From Moniliella sp. 'wahieum' (Eukaryota; Basidiomycota; Moniliellomycetes; Moniliellales; Moniliellaceae): a stretch of DNA of 64,000 bases. Below the pieces are notes generated by a model that was not told the origin of the DNA, ran no database searches, and was given only the letters and a program-made list of their open reading frames with translations. The stretch's first letter is position 1, and each line of letters opens with the position of its first letter. The stretch is taken from assembly GCA_003971905.1 (NCBI GenBank), contig RSEE01000039.1:1-64000 (forward strand), in the 5' to 3' direction. Both the position numbers and the translations under genes were made by a program. Positions 56,061-64,000 of the stretch are shown piece by piece.

Positions 56061-57894
56061 TCAGCCCAAGAAACCACGTACGGTCGTGCCAACCGAGGCC
56101 ACGTCGAGTCTAGAGTCCGGGTCAGCAGGGTACCCACCAAGGAGACAGGGGGGAAGGGAGGAAGTACATACAGGAAACTATCGTGGCCGTATGGCGCGTC
56201 GAGCTCGTAGTAGCTGACCCTGTCGTTTCCAATCATGCGGAGACATTCGGCGAGTTCACGTTGTTGGCCGACGGGGAAGAGCACATCAGACTGGACGCCA
56301 ATGACAAGGGTGGGTTTGGTACGCAAGTTGACCAGGCCGCGGGCCAAGGCAGGAACATACGCATGAGCAGGGGGGAGGTGATGGTGGAGATGTGTTGGCG
56401 GCGTGTACGCGCAGACGAAGAGCGGAGAGGGTTTGGTCCCATTCCTCGTCTTCATCCGCGTCGTCCTGCTCGGCTTGTCGTTGCATCTCCGCCACGGCTT
56501 GCTCCGATGGCATACCCTCTTCAATCTTGCGCCGCATTTCTTTTCGTCGTTCCAAGTCGCGCAGGACATAGTCGCTCATGTCAAACAAGTCCATCGCCTT
56601 GCTCACATAAATCAACGAATTCGCATCGTACTTTAAGCAGAACGATTCCCCTGGTGGTCGAGGTAGGTCTCAATCAAAAAGTCGGGGCACAGGGCCGGGT
56701 CCGCTTCAAACGGCGCCTCCTGCTCCGCAGCCGTGCCGCATCGGTGGCTGGGGTGGTCGAGATGGCAGGCAAGGCCGCCGGCGGGGAAACGTTTGGTTGG
56801 GCCGCGCGACGACGACGGCGACCAAACCGCTGCTCCCACTCCGGACCACTGCGATACGTAATTGTGGCCACTTGTCGTGCCAGCTTCATCCCTGTGTGGG
56901 GAGGATCTGGCCCGGACCATAGTTAGAAGCCTTGGTTCCAGTTGGGATCGGCCATGATCACGCTCCGTTGCGCATACCGCAGCGCTACGCTCGACGGTCC
57001 CCGATCGCGCACAGCCACTGATACTGATCACGCGTTCCACCCGCTCGGGGAAGAGGTGGGCTGCCGCAATACTTGCATGCCACCCATGCTACTGCCCACA
57101 CTTGCATACACCTTGCTGATCCCGAGGGAATCCAGAAGGAAGAACTGGGCTCGGACCATATCAAACAAGCTGAGGATGGGGAAGCGTGTGCCCCATGCGC
57201 CGGCGTCTGGGGACCCAGCGGCAGCAGGGTACGGGGAAGAGGGGCCGGTGCTGCCGTAGCAGCCGCCGAGGACGTTGGTGCAGATGACAAAGTATTTGTT
57301 AGTGTCCACGCCTTGCCTGGGCCCAGGAAGTCCCCCACCATCCTCGTGACGGTTGCTCGGTGGAGGCCGCATGCGAGCTGGCACTCAGGCCCGTGTGTAG
57401 CAGCACCACATTGTCGCGCGCCTCATTCAGCGTTCCCCACGTCTCGTACGCGATCTGGAACTGGGGCAGGATCCCGCCATAGTCCAGGCGGTAGGGCTCG
57501 GAATGGAGGTAGGTGCGGTAGCCCGAGTGGTTGGATGTGTAGGTGGGCTCCTTGTTGGGCGTCTGGGTCGTCGCATTTCACCCAGGACGGGATCGCGGTA
57601 CGCTGGGCCGGCGCGGGCGCTGTCGAAGAGTACGGGGCCCTGGGACCGCAGGCGCGCCTCCCTCTCGGCGTTGGCATCGACGCAGGGGAAGGACGGCGAG
57701 GCGGTGCCGGCGGTGCAGACGCCCAGCGGCGAGGGGACGGCGGACGCAACGCCATCGCCCGTCGGCGGCTTGCGCAGGCGGGCGTCGGGCAAGGCGGGCG
57801 CGCTAGCTGGGCGCGAGGCGATGTGCCGGCGGAGCAGCGACGACGCCGGCGTGGGCTCCCAGCGGACGCGGCCTAAGCGAGCCAAGGCAGACAT
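56061..57894 (-). CDS. MetX-family serine O-acetyltransferase (CysA/Cys2 type), mitochondrial
   Basis: Alpha/beta-hydrolase acetyltransferase, about 590 residues. Motifs: [49 protein letters not shown], the nucleophile [64 protein letters not shown], catalytic Asp in [12 protein letters not shown] and His in YGHDSFL. The GGCYGSTGP and TYRSGPEWE blocks are those of fungal serine O-acetyltransferases such as Aspergillus CysA and fission-yeast Cys2, not of Met2 homoserine acetyltransferases; the assignment rests on recalled family differences. The N-terminus ([20 protein letters not shown] then LRRHIA) is a likely mitochondrial presequence, as expected for that enzyme. One intron spans 56171-56110. 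Frame breaks lie near 57550, 57370, 57060, 56930, 56660 and 56390. It makes O-acetylserine for cysteine synthesis. Confidence 0.78.
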
Positions 57895-58303
57895 GGCCCA
57901 CAAACAGAAGAGGCGCGACTAGACGGCGCCAAGCGCTGCGGAGGTGGCTGCCTGCCGCCTCCGGCCCGTGCGCTACAAGCAAAGCGGCTGGGCAGGAAAC
58001 GAGGATGGCGTGCTAGCGCTCGGCGCCACTGTGGCGCGCAGCCACGAACCAGCGGACTTAAAATGCACCCGAAATATTTTGGTCACCAGTCGCTCCCATC
58101 CAGCCAGACGTTCAGCGTGCACCAGTCACTAGTTCACCCATTGCAAATCATTGCTTCGGCCACTCCGGTCTCTGGCTCACCGCTCTGCACGTCATTAACC
58201 TTTCCGGTCCGCACCGTCCCACTGCCGTTCTTCTAGCTTGCTCTTTTGCTCTTCTTTTTCTTCCGGCTGGCCTACCTTTCCTCCCTCCCACCCCCCATCC
58301 ACC
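57895..58303. promoter_or_regulatory. Shared divergent promoter of two sulfur-amino-acid genes
   Basis: About 409 bases separate the serine acetyltransferase and the methionine sulfoxide reductase starts, which point away from each other. GGCGCCA occurs near 57927 and 58022, similar to the core of the Cys3/MetR-type site ATGGCGCCAT. The match is partial, so this is suggestive only. Confidence 0.4.
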
Positions 58304-59041
58304 ATGGTCCACGCAGACGCTGCTTCCATCCCCGAGCACATCCGCACCAAGGAGGGCTTCTACGAGCACCTCTTCATCTCCATCGAAAGTCTGGTCGATG
58401 GCCAACGCAGCTGGGTGTCCAACCTAGCCAACGCCTCGAGTCTCATCTACTTTGGCCTCAACCGCTTCCAGCAGCGTCTGGCCGAACTCACCCCGGGCTA
58501 CGAAGCCAAGACGATCAACTGGGCTGGCTTCTACCTCCTTTCTCCCATCCTCGCCCCAGCTTCTCCCCGTGGCCAGGTCAAGCGGCCGACGCTGCTCCTG
58601 GGCCCCTTTTGCGGCCTACCCGCCTGCCAGCAGATCGCCTCCGTCCCGGGACGTGGGGTCTGTGCCGACGCAAGCGCTCTCCTTCCGCCGCGCACCGTGA
58701 TTGTGCCCAGTACCCATGCCTACCGTGCGTCCCCCCCCCCCACACCCCCCCCACCTGGGGCATTCAACTAACGTATTTTTGCAGCGGGCCACATTGCTTG
58801 TGACAGTGCCTCCTTGTCGGAAATCGTTGTGCCGGTTACTGTTTCGCGTAGTGCGCTGAGCAAGGCCCATCAGGCCGAGCTGGCCTCTGACCTGGTCGAC
58901 TGGCAGGGACGTGGAGATCAGGACGAGATCATCATTGGTGTTCTGGACATTGACTGTGAAGCCTTGGAAGGGTTTGACGAGGAGGACCGTAAGGGCCTGG
59001 AGCGTATTGCCCGCCTGCTTGCCAGCGCCTGCGACTGGTAA
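58304..59041 (+). CDS. Free methionine-(R)-sulfoxide reductase (GAF domain)
   Basis: fRMsr reduces free methionine-R-sulfoxide in the cytosol. The GAF domain is complete: TINWAGFYLL, LLLGPFCGLPACQQI, GRGVCADASAL, VIVPSTHAYPGHIACDSAS, SEIVVPV, GVLDIDCEALEGFDEEDRKG. Cys residues at FCGLPAC, RGVCADA and HIACDSAS include the family's catalytic and resolving positions. Length is 225 residues, longer than the ~180 of yeast because of an extended N-terminus and the ILAPASPRGQVKR loop. One 60-nt intron, 58725-58784, splits the Pro codon of YPGH and contains C homopolymers, with a CTAAC branch. No frame break. Start ATG is 58304 (ACCATGG). Confidence 0.92.
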
Positions 59042-59248
59042 CCAACTGTCGTCCCCATTATATACCCTCTACTGCCCCACTTGAGGTGGTGAAATGCACT
59101 TTGCCTTTTTCCCGTCTTCCTTTTCCACATAATCAGTCTCCTATAGATGGCTGCGGAAGACCTCGCCTGTACTGCATCTGTGACGACCAGAGTCTGTTTG
59201 CAGGAGGCAGAACCGTCGTTGGATTGATTCCAGCCTACTGGAGGAGAA

Positions 59249-60207
59249 TTACGCCTCCTTGGACGGAGCCACAATGGGGACGTGCGAGTAGGCCTTGCTG
59301 ACCTTGTCCCAGTCGAGGCTGTGCCAAAAGTTGACCAGGTAATCCTCTTTGCCCCAGATGCCGTAATCGGGGAGCCAACTGTGCTCGTGGAGCGAGATGC
59401 AGAAGAGAGGAGTGAGCTCCTGGCCTACCTTGGACTTGTCCCGCGCCGAGGCAAGACGAGCAAAGGGAACATAGTTGGCTTGGGGCTCGGCCGAGCCATA
59501 GGTGGCCGCGGGCGACGAGGGCGCAACCTCCTCTTCCTGCGGAGGGGTGTCAATCAAGGTCGCCTCAAAGTCGTGCAGGCCGCGCTTGCTCTGCTTGCTC
59601 ACTAGCAACGTCGACCGGCCCAGGTGGGAACAATGCCCAGACGGCCAGTTTGGTCGCGCACAAGCCACAGCCAGCCAGCTTGGGCCAGGCCCAAGGCAGC
59701 AGCACTGAACTGCGACTTGAACGCCGGAAGCGACTCGTAGTCCTGCTCGATCCGCGCACGCAGTTTCCCTGTGGGAATAGCAGGCACCTCACCTTCAGCC
59801 CTGCGTTTCTGCACGGGAGTGTTAGTGGGACGGCAGGAGGGGCGACCGGGGGGGGGGAGAAGACATACAAGGTTGTGAAGGAAAAAGGCGTTGTTGAGGG
59901 TGTCGGCGGCGTAGCCAAAAGCGTGGATGTACTTGGGGTTCTGGGCCGCGTCAATGGCCACATCGGCTATTGGGAGGTTCTCCATGTGGGTGCCCTGGAT
60001 CGACTGGTTGAGGCGGGTGATCAGGCCCTGGCGGTAGACGGTGCCGACGAGGTGGACAGCCTCGCGGCTGAGGAAGGGCGCGGCGCCACCGAGCTCGGGC
60101 GCGATCTGGGGCTGGTAGGGCGGGAGCGAGTGGAGGCGCGCCAGGAGGGGCGTCGAGGGCAGGCTGCTGCGTGCCTGCAGCACCGTCCGCCGGCTCAGAA
60201 ACGCCAT
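59249..60207 (-). CDS. Mitochondrial small-subunit ribosomal protein mS42/mS43-like (SOD fold)
   Basis: About 300 residues with the Fe/Mn superoxide dismutase fold used by fungal mitoribosome proteins Rsm26 (mS42) and Mrp1 (mS43). A mitochondrial presequence (MAFLSRRTVLQARSSL) is followed by the helical hairpin (YIHAFGYAADTLNNAFFLHN), the SOD C-terminal region (DYESLPAFKSQFSAAALGLA then QAGWLWLVRD), a Pro/acidic insert, and ISLHEHSWLPDYGIWGKEDY then LVNFWHSLDWDKV. True SOD metal ligands are replaced: DAWEHAYY is SWLPDYGI here, and HNHxFFL is LNNAFFL. That favours the ribosomal protein over an enzyme. One intron spans 59868-59809. One frame break lies near 59612. Confidence 0.82.
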
Positions 60208-60582
60208 CGTGCTCGCAGTGATGTCCGCTCGCAGCGTTGCGGCGGGCCAAGAAGTTTTGGCCTCGGCCCCGCGCGGAACCAGCCGCCCCAGACGGCGGAA
60301 TGACAGGTGAGAAGTGGGTGTTGCGTCACGCGTCGCCGTCACCTGTCACCGTCACCCATCACGCCTCGCCCTTCAGACTCAGGCCGAACCTCAAGATGCT
60401 GCTCTTTTGTGGTTATCTCTGGCATACAGAACAAGGGCCAATGCTCCTCAGTGTTCTGCCACACGCACATCTGCCACCTACGTGGCTTCGGGATCGCAGA
60501 TGGAGTTGAGAAAGCAAGTAGGAAAACTGCTTGGGATTGTCCGCATTCCTGTTACTGGGATCCCCAAAACACTTATAACAGC
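60208..60582. other. Intergenic between the mS42-like gene and tRNA-Pro
   Basis: No gene is supported. GTCACC/CGTCACC short repeats occur near 60335-60360. Confidence 0.45.
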
Positions 60583-60665
60583 GGGTTCGTGGTGTAGTGG
60601 TATCATGCCTCTTTAGGGTGTTTCACTCATAGAGGTGGTCCTCGGTTCGATCCCGGGCGGACCCC
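60583..60665 (+). tRNA. tRNA-Pro (AGG) with 11-nt intron
   Basis: The exons are identical to those of the tRNA-Pro at 51295, but the intron is 11 nt (TGTTTCACTCA) and unrelated in sequence. A five-T run follows directly. Confidence 0.96.
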
Positions 60666-61124
60666 TTTTTGGTCTACTTGCAAAAAACGGCCCTTCTCAC
60701 GATGCAATCCACCGTTTGCCCCCTTCACACTTCTTGAGTGAGAAGACGATGGATGGCTGGAACGAGAAACCATGCCTGTCTACTCGCTGCATTTCGCCGT
60801 CATCAATGCGTCACTCATCAGCACCACGTGACTCTTCACAGAAGGACAACGGCAGCGTAGCGATATGCATAAAGCACTTGAAGCTTGAGGGTTGAAGTTG
60901 AAAGAAACTTGAAGCTGGAAGCGGGAAGCCGGACCCGGGGACCAGCAATATTTCAAGCCGATGGGGTCGGAAAAAAAAATGGGCGTGGTGCGAAGCTCGA
61001 GGACGGATGAAGATGAAAGTGTCCAGGGAAGAACGGCAGTGCCACCAACCACAACTGCCTAGCCAGCCTCCCACGCCCACGTCCCTCTACTCCCCCACGT
61101 CCCATCTCTCCTTTCTACGCCGCC
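60666..61124. other. Intergenic with CTTGAAG-type degenerate repeats
   Basis: TTGAAG/TGGAAG units at about 60877-60935 echo the CTTCAAG run at 41.66 kb. No gene is seen. Confidence 0.5.
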
Positions 61125-62143
61125 ATGCCCCACCCCCGACCCTCTCTCCTGGGGATGAGGAGCGCCCCCTCCCCCCTGCGCGCTGTACGGCCTACCCCCC
61201 CGCTCCCCTGTCTTGCAGCGCGTGCGGCCGCTGGCGCCTGCCGGCACGCCTCGATGCTCTTCCTGGCGTGCCTTTCTCAAAGCGTACAAGAGCGGCAACT
61301 TGGGCATCCCCAAACCCAACATCAAGAAGATCGACCAGCGCAAAACCAAGCTGGCACGGGTCAAGACCAACAAGGAAGCGTCCCAAATGCGTTTCCCCAA
61401 GCTGAATGCCGCTCAGCGCCTGATCAAGCGATGGGAAGCCCCGCTGCGCGCTGTCACGGCGCCCACGGCCGAAGGCCCCACCCGGCCCAGATCATGGCCA
61501 TGCAGCCAGTGGTGGAGAGCGATGGCTCGGCGTTACGGTCCAAGGGGGCGATTGTGCGTGTGTACCGCAAGGGTCTTGGTCCATGGCGAATGCGCGAACA
61601 AGTGGGGTCCAAGTACGTGCATCTCAGTAAGCCACTGGGGAAGGATGGAACGATTCATGTGCACCTGGATGCGTTCCGGATTGCGTTTGTCAATGTACCT
61701 AGCAACGAGCAACCGACGCTCAACTTTGGTCGTCCTGACGCGGAGAAGCCGATGCACCAAGCTGCTCGTGGCGTGGTTGCCATCCACCGAAAAGACCGAG
61801 GATTGATGTTGGTGCCCATGATCTTTCTCCCATCCAATCGGTCCATTGAGCAGATCCGGATCCTCCCCCGATCCTACCCAATGGGGAAAAAGTACCTGAC
61901 GGGTCAGACCTGCGCAACTCGACCAACCTACTGAGGAAATGGGCGCCGTACAAGTTCCACTATGCACGGCGAGGCAAGCACTCGCTCGCACTCACCGTCG
62001 ACCTCAACACCTGGTTCGACGAGATTGGGCTGCACGAGGAGTTCTGTACCGACGTCATCGCCCTGTTGGAGTGGAAACGGCATGCGGAGAGCGTGACGTG
62101 GATGCGGCGACTGATCAAGTTCCTCGGCGTAACCGGGAACTAA
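61125..62143 (+). CDS. Unrecognised basic protein, possibly mitochondrial
   Basis: About 335 residues, family not recognised. The N-terminus (MPHPRPSLLGMRSAPSPLRA then VRPTPPLP) is Arg-rich and free of acidic residues, suggesting a mitochondrial presequence. Conserved-looking blocks follow: FLKAYKSGNLGIPKPNIKKI, KLNAAQRLIKRWEAPLRAV, GAIVRVYRKGLGPWRMREQV, SKYVHLSKPLGKDGTIHVHL, DAFRIAFVNVPSNEQPTLNF, and near the C-terminus KWAPYKFHYARRGKHSLAL and WMRRLIKFLGVTGN. The basic character would suit a mitoribosomal or mtRNA-binding protein; this is inference. Frame breaks lie near 61215, 61485, 61800 and 61890. A GTACGG...TTGCAG stretch near 61180-61212 could be an intron but is only about 34 nt. Confidence 0.6.
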
Positions 62144-62311
62144 CTGGTACCCACGCTATGTATACCCCCCCCCCCTCCCACGCCACTCTCCTTCTTCCTG
62201 GTCGAGTTAGATGCAGCGTGAGAGATGCGGCGGTTGGTGATCACGTTCGGCAGCTGTGCCAAGTAGGGGTGAACGTAAATATTCCAACAGATCGCATCCC
62301 ATGCCCACCAT

Positions 62312-62917
62312 CTACATACGCGGACGCACATTCGCAGACACGTCTGTCTCGAGTAAGGAAGAAAGGGTAGATTGTACAAACAAGCTTTGAGCCGGGACGA
62401 GGAGGACGGTCGGAGAGAAGTAACAACTTGACGCATAAGAGGGGGAGGAGGACCGCGCGGGCGTCTGCAAGGTGCTGGTTAGTCATGCATGCCCATCAGG
62501 GCGGCTCAGGGTCGAGAAGCGGAGCGGAACGGAAGGACGCACCAAAGCGAAGCTAGCGCATTGTCCTGTTCCAAACACGTTCTCCCCGCTGTACGACACA
62601 TAGAGGAAGCCGTCCTTGTCACGGTGCTCGTCGTAGATCGCGCTCATCAGCGCCGCGGTCGCAGGCAAGACGTCATCGACAAAGATAAAGATTGCCTTCT
62701 CGGGCGCCAAGCGGATACGCTTACGGATGACATAGACAAACTGGCCCACAGTCAGGTCGCTGGGGACCAAGTACTTTTTCTTGTCGATCGTCGGGATGTC
62801 CGTCTTGTCCGCCTTCTCGCAGATGACGGGGATACGGTCCGGGTACTTGGCGCGGATGCGCTGGGCCTCCGCCTGGCGCTTCTCGAACGCGTGCTCTTCC
62901 TTGAACTTGGATCGCAT
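62312..62917 (-). CDS. ATG8: Autophagy ubiquitin-like protein Atg8
   Basis: Ubiquitin-like protein conjugated to phosphatidylethanolamine on autophagosome membranes. The sequence is unmistakable: [98 protein letters not shown], then Gly116, the residue exposed by Atg4. It continues TGQCASFAL and reaches a GTGCGT donor (intron 62542-62465, branch CTAAC, acceptor TTGCAG). If that intron is used, exon 2 adds about 50 residues ending at a stop at 62312; without splicing the frame stays open to about 62483. Either tail would be removed by Atg4, but it is longer than the usual one to several residues. Exon 1 has no frame break. Confidence 0.93.
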
Positions 62918-64000
62918 GGGCTGGGGGAAGGGGTGGAGGAAGCGGGGACAGGCGGTGGCGGTGGTGGGGGGCTCAAGGCACTCTGCCGCTAGACAGGGGC
63001 GGAGTGGGTGGGCGGAGAGGGCGATAAGCAAAGCAACCCTACTGCTTGCCCCATTCCGCGCGCGGCGGGGTCTGTGCCACTTTCACGGTTGGTTACGTTG
63101 ATCACTTTAATCAATTGCCATTTTGCCCCGCTATGCCTTGTGTTGTTGAGCGGGCTGGCAGCCTTGGTTTGTGCCGCCTGCTCCACCGCCTCGACTGCTT
63201 CTTTTGTCACTGAAGACAGCATAAGATGCATAGCAAACGGACGAGCTGGGGCTTCGTACCCATCCCCCTTCCCCCCTCCCGCCTGGCTCCGTTCTGGCTG
63301 CCTCACCCTCTCCCCCAATCCCTTCTCCCCTCTGCCGCGTGTTTTGGCAAAACCTTTACCGACATCTATACGATCTGCTGCCATCGGTCATCCCCCACTC
63401 CCACACTGCATATTACCCCTTTTCCACACTCCCTCGCCTCTCCATCATGCCCCATTCCAATACACCGACACCGTCTTTGTTTCGTTGCGAAGGTGGGGGA
63501 GCTGGGCAACGTGGGAACTAACCATATATGGAGTAACCCCGACCCAACAGTAGTGCTCACAGCACGCCTATGGGATGGCGGCGTCACGCCCAATCCACAT
63601 TGGCCAACCTTGGACCATCCGACAACCGACAACCGACAGGAGCGGGTGGCAGACCGGTGCCATTGACAGTTTAGCCCCCGCGCCTTATCGTGGACGTGCG
63701 GCGGCAGGCATGGTCAAACGTGTTATGTTGGATTGGGTGAGAGCGGTACGCAAAAGCGCCAAAAACAAGGGGAAAGCGGGGGACAGGGAGAAGCGGGAAG
63801 AGGGGAAACGGGAAAGAAAGATGGCAACAGGGGTCCATACCATCACAGGCTGGCTAGTGGTGAAATCGGGAGGGTAGGGGTGAGAGATAAACACCTTGGA
63901 AGAGCATCCAATTCGGTCCACACCCTCTCGTCATGCATCATGGCTCTTGACGTCTCAACCGCTCACCCTCGTTCGCTCGTTTGTTCTCTGCCCAAGTGAA
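62918..64000. other. Intergenic upstream of ATG8
   Basis: AACCCTA at 63035-63041 lies about 120 bases upstream of the ATG8 start. The rest (63.1-64 kb) shows C/T-rich and GGGAAA-rich patches but no supported gene. Confidence 0.5.

Noticed and set aside
59249..60207. Mitochondrial superoxide dismutase
   Set aside because: The fold matches, but metal-ligand motifs are replaced and the Pro/acidic insert fits mitoribosomal relatives.
61180..61213. A 34-nt intron in the basic-protein gene
   Set aside because: It has GT...CAG ends but is shorter than every clear intron here (48 nt or more) and lacks room for a branch point; a frame indel is as likely.

Overview
The window reads as a fungal nuclear genome segment, most likely from a basidiomycete; that placement is inference. 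It is GC-rich and tightly packed. Introns are short (about 48-190 nt), with GTACGT or GTATGT donors and CTAAC/CTGAC branch points. It encodes fungal-type proteins: a YVC1-like vacuolar channel, Vps9, Atg8, a MetX-family serine acetyltransferase, a vezatin-family protein, and a Kex2-processed repeat precursor resembling the smut repellent Rep1.

Layout, left to right. 1-1.7 kb: decayed reverse transcriptase. 2.58-3.1 kb: a diverged copy of the 3' end of the window's own ABC transporter gene. 3.3-5.3 kb: YVC1-like TRP channel. 5.8-9.6 kb: vezatin-family protein. 10.4 kb: tRNA-Ala. 11-15 kb: Fcf1, mevalonate diphosphate decarboxylase, ARPC4. 15-18.5 kb: long coiled-coil protein. 19.6-25.5 kb: ABCC transporter. 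26.7-29 kb: DNA polymerase delta subunit 3 divergent from an unrecognised gene. 30.1-31.5 kb: AAA+ ATPase. 32-32.5 kb: ribosomal protein eS25. 32.9-34.3 kb: LTR-flanked gag-only element. 34.9-37.4 kb: Vps9. 37.9 kb: second tRNA-Ala. 39.1-40.3 kb: ZIP transporter. 40.3-48.9 kb: gene-poor, holding only the Rep1-like gene (43.2-44.4 kb). 48.9-64 kb: EMC10, two low-complexity proteins, a membrane protein, a TFIIB/BRF1-like factor, a serine acetyltransferase divergent from a free-methionine sulfoxide reductase, a mitoribosomal mS42-like protein, two intron-bearing tRNA-Pro genes, an unrecognised basic protein, and ATG8.

The dominant oddity is that most conserved housekeeping genes are broken into two or three reading frames without introns at the breaks. 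Several breaks lie in homopolymers and are explained by one missing base. This points to consensus indel errors in the assembly rather than mass pseudogenisation. CDS spans below run from start to stop across such breaks, and the evidence lists them.

The genes do not form one pathway. Loose themes are the vacuole/endosome (YVC1, ABCC, Vps9, Atg8), sulfur amino acids (the divergent pair at 56-59 kb) and ribosomes (Fcf1, eS25, mS42). The most interesting candidates are the Kex2-processed repeat precursor, the gag-only LTR element with an intact ORF between diverged LTRs, and the duplicated ABC gene tail.
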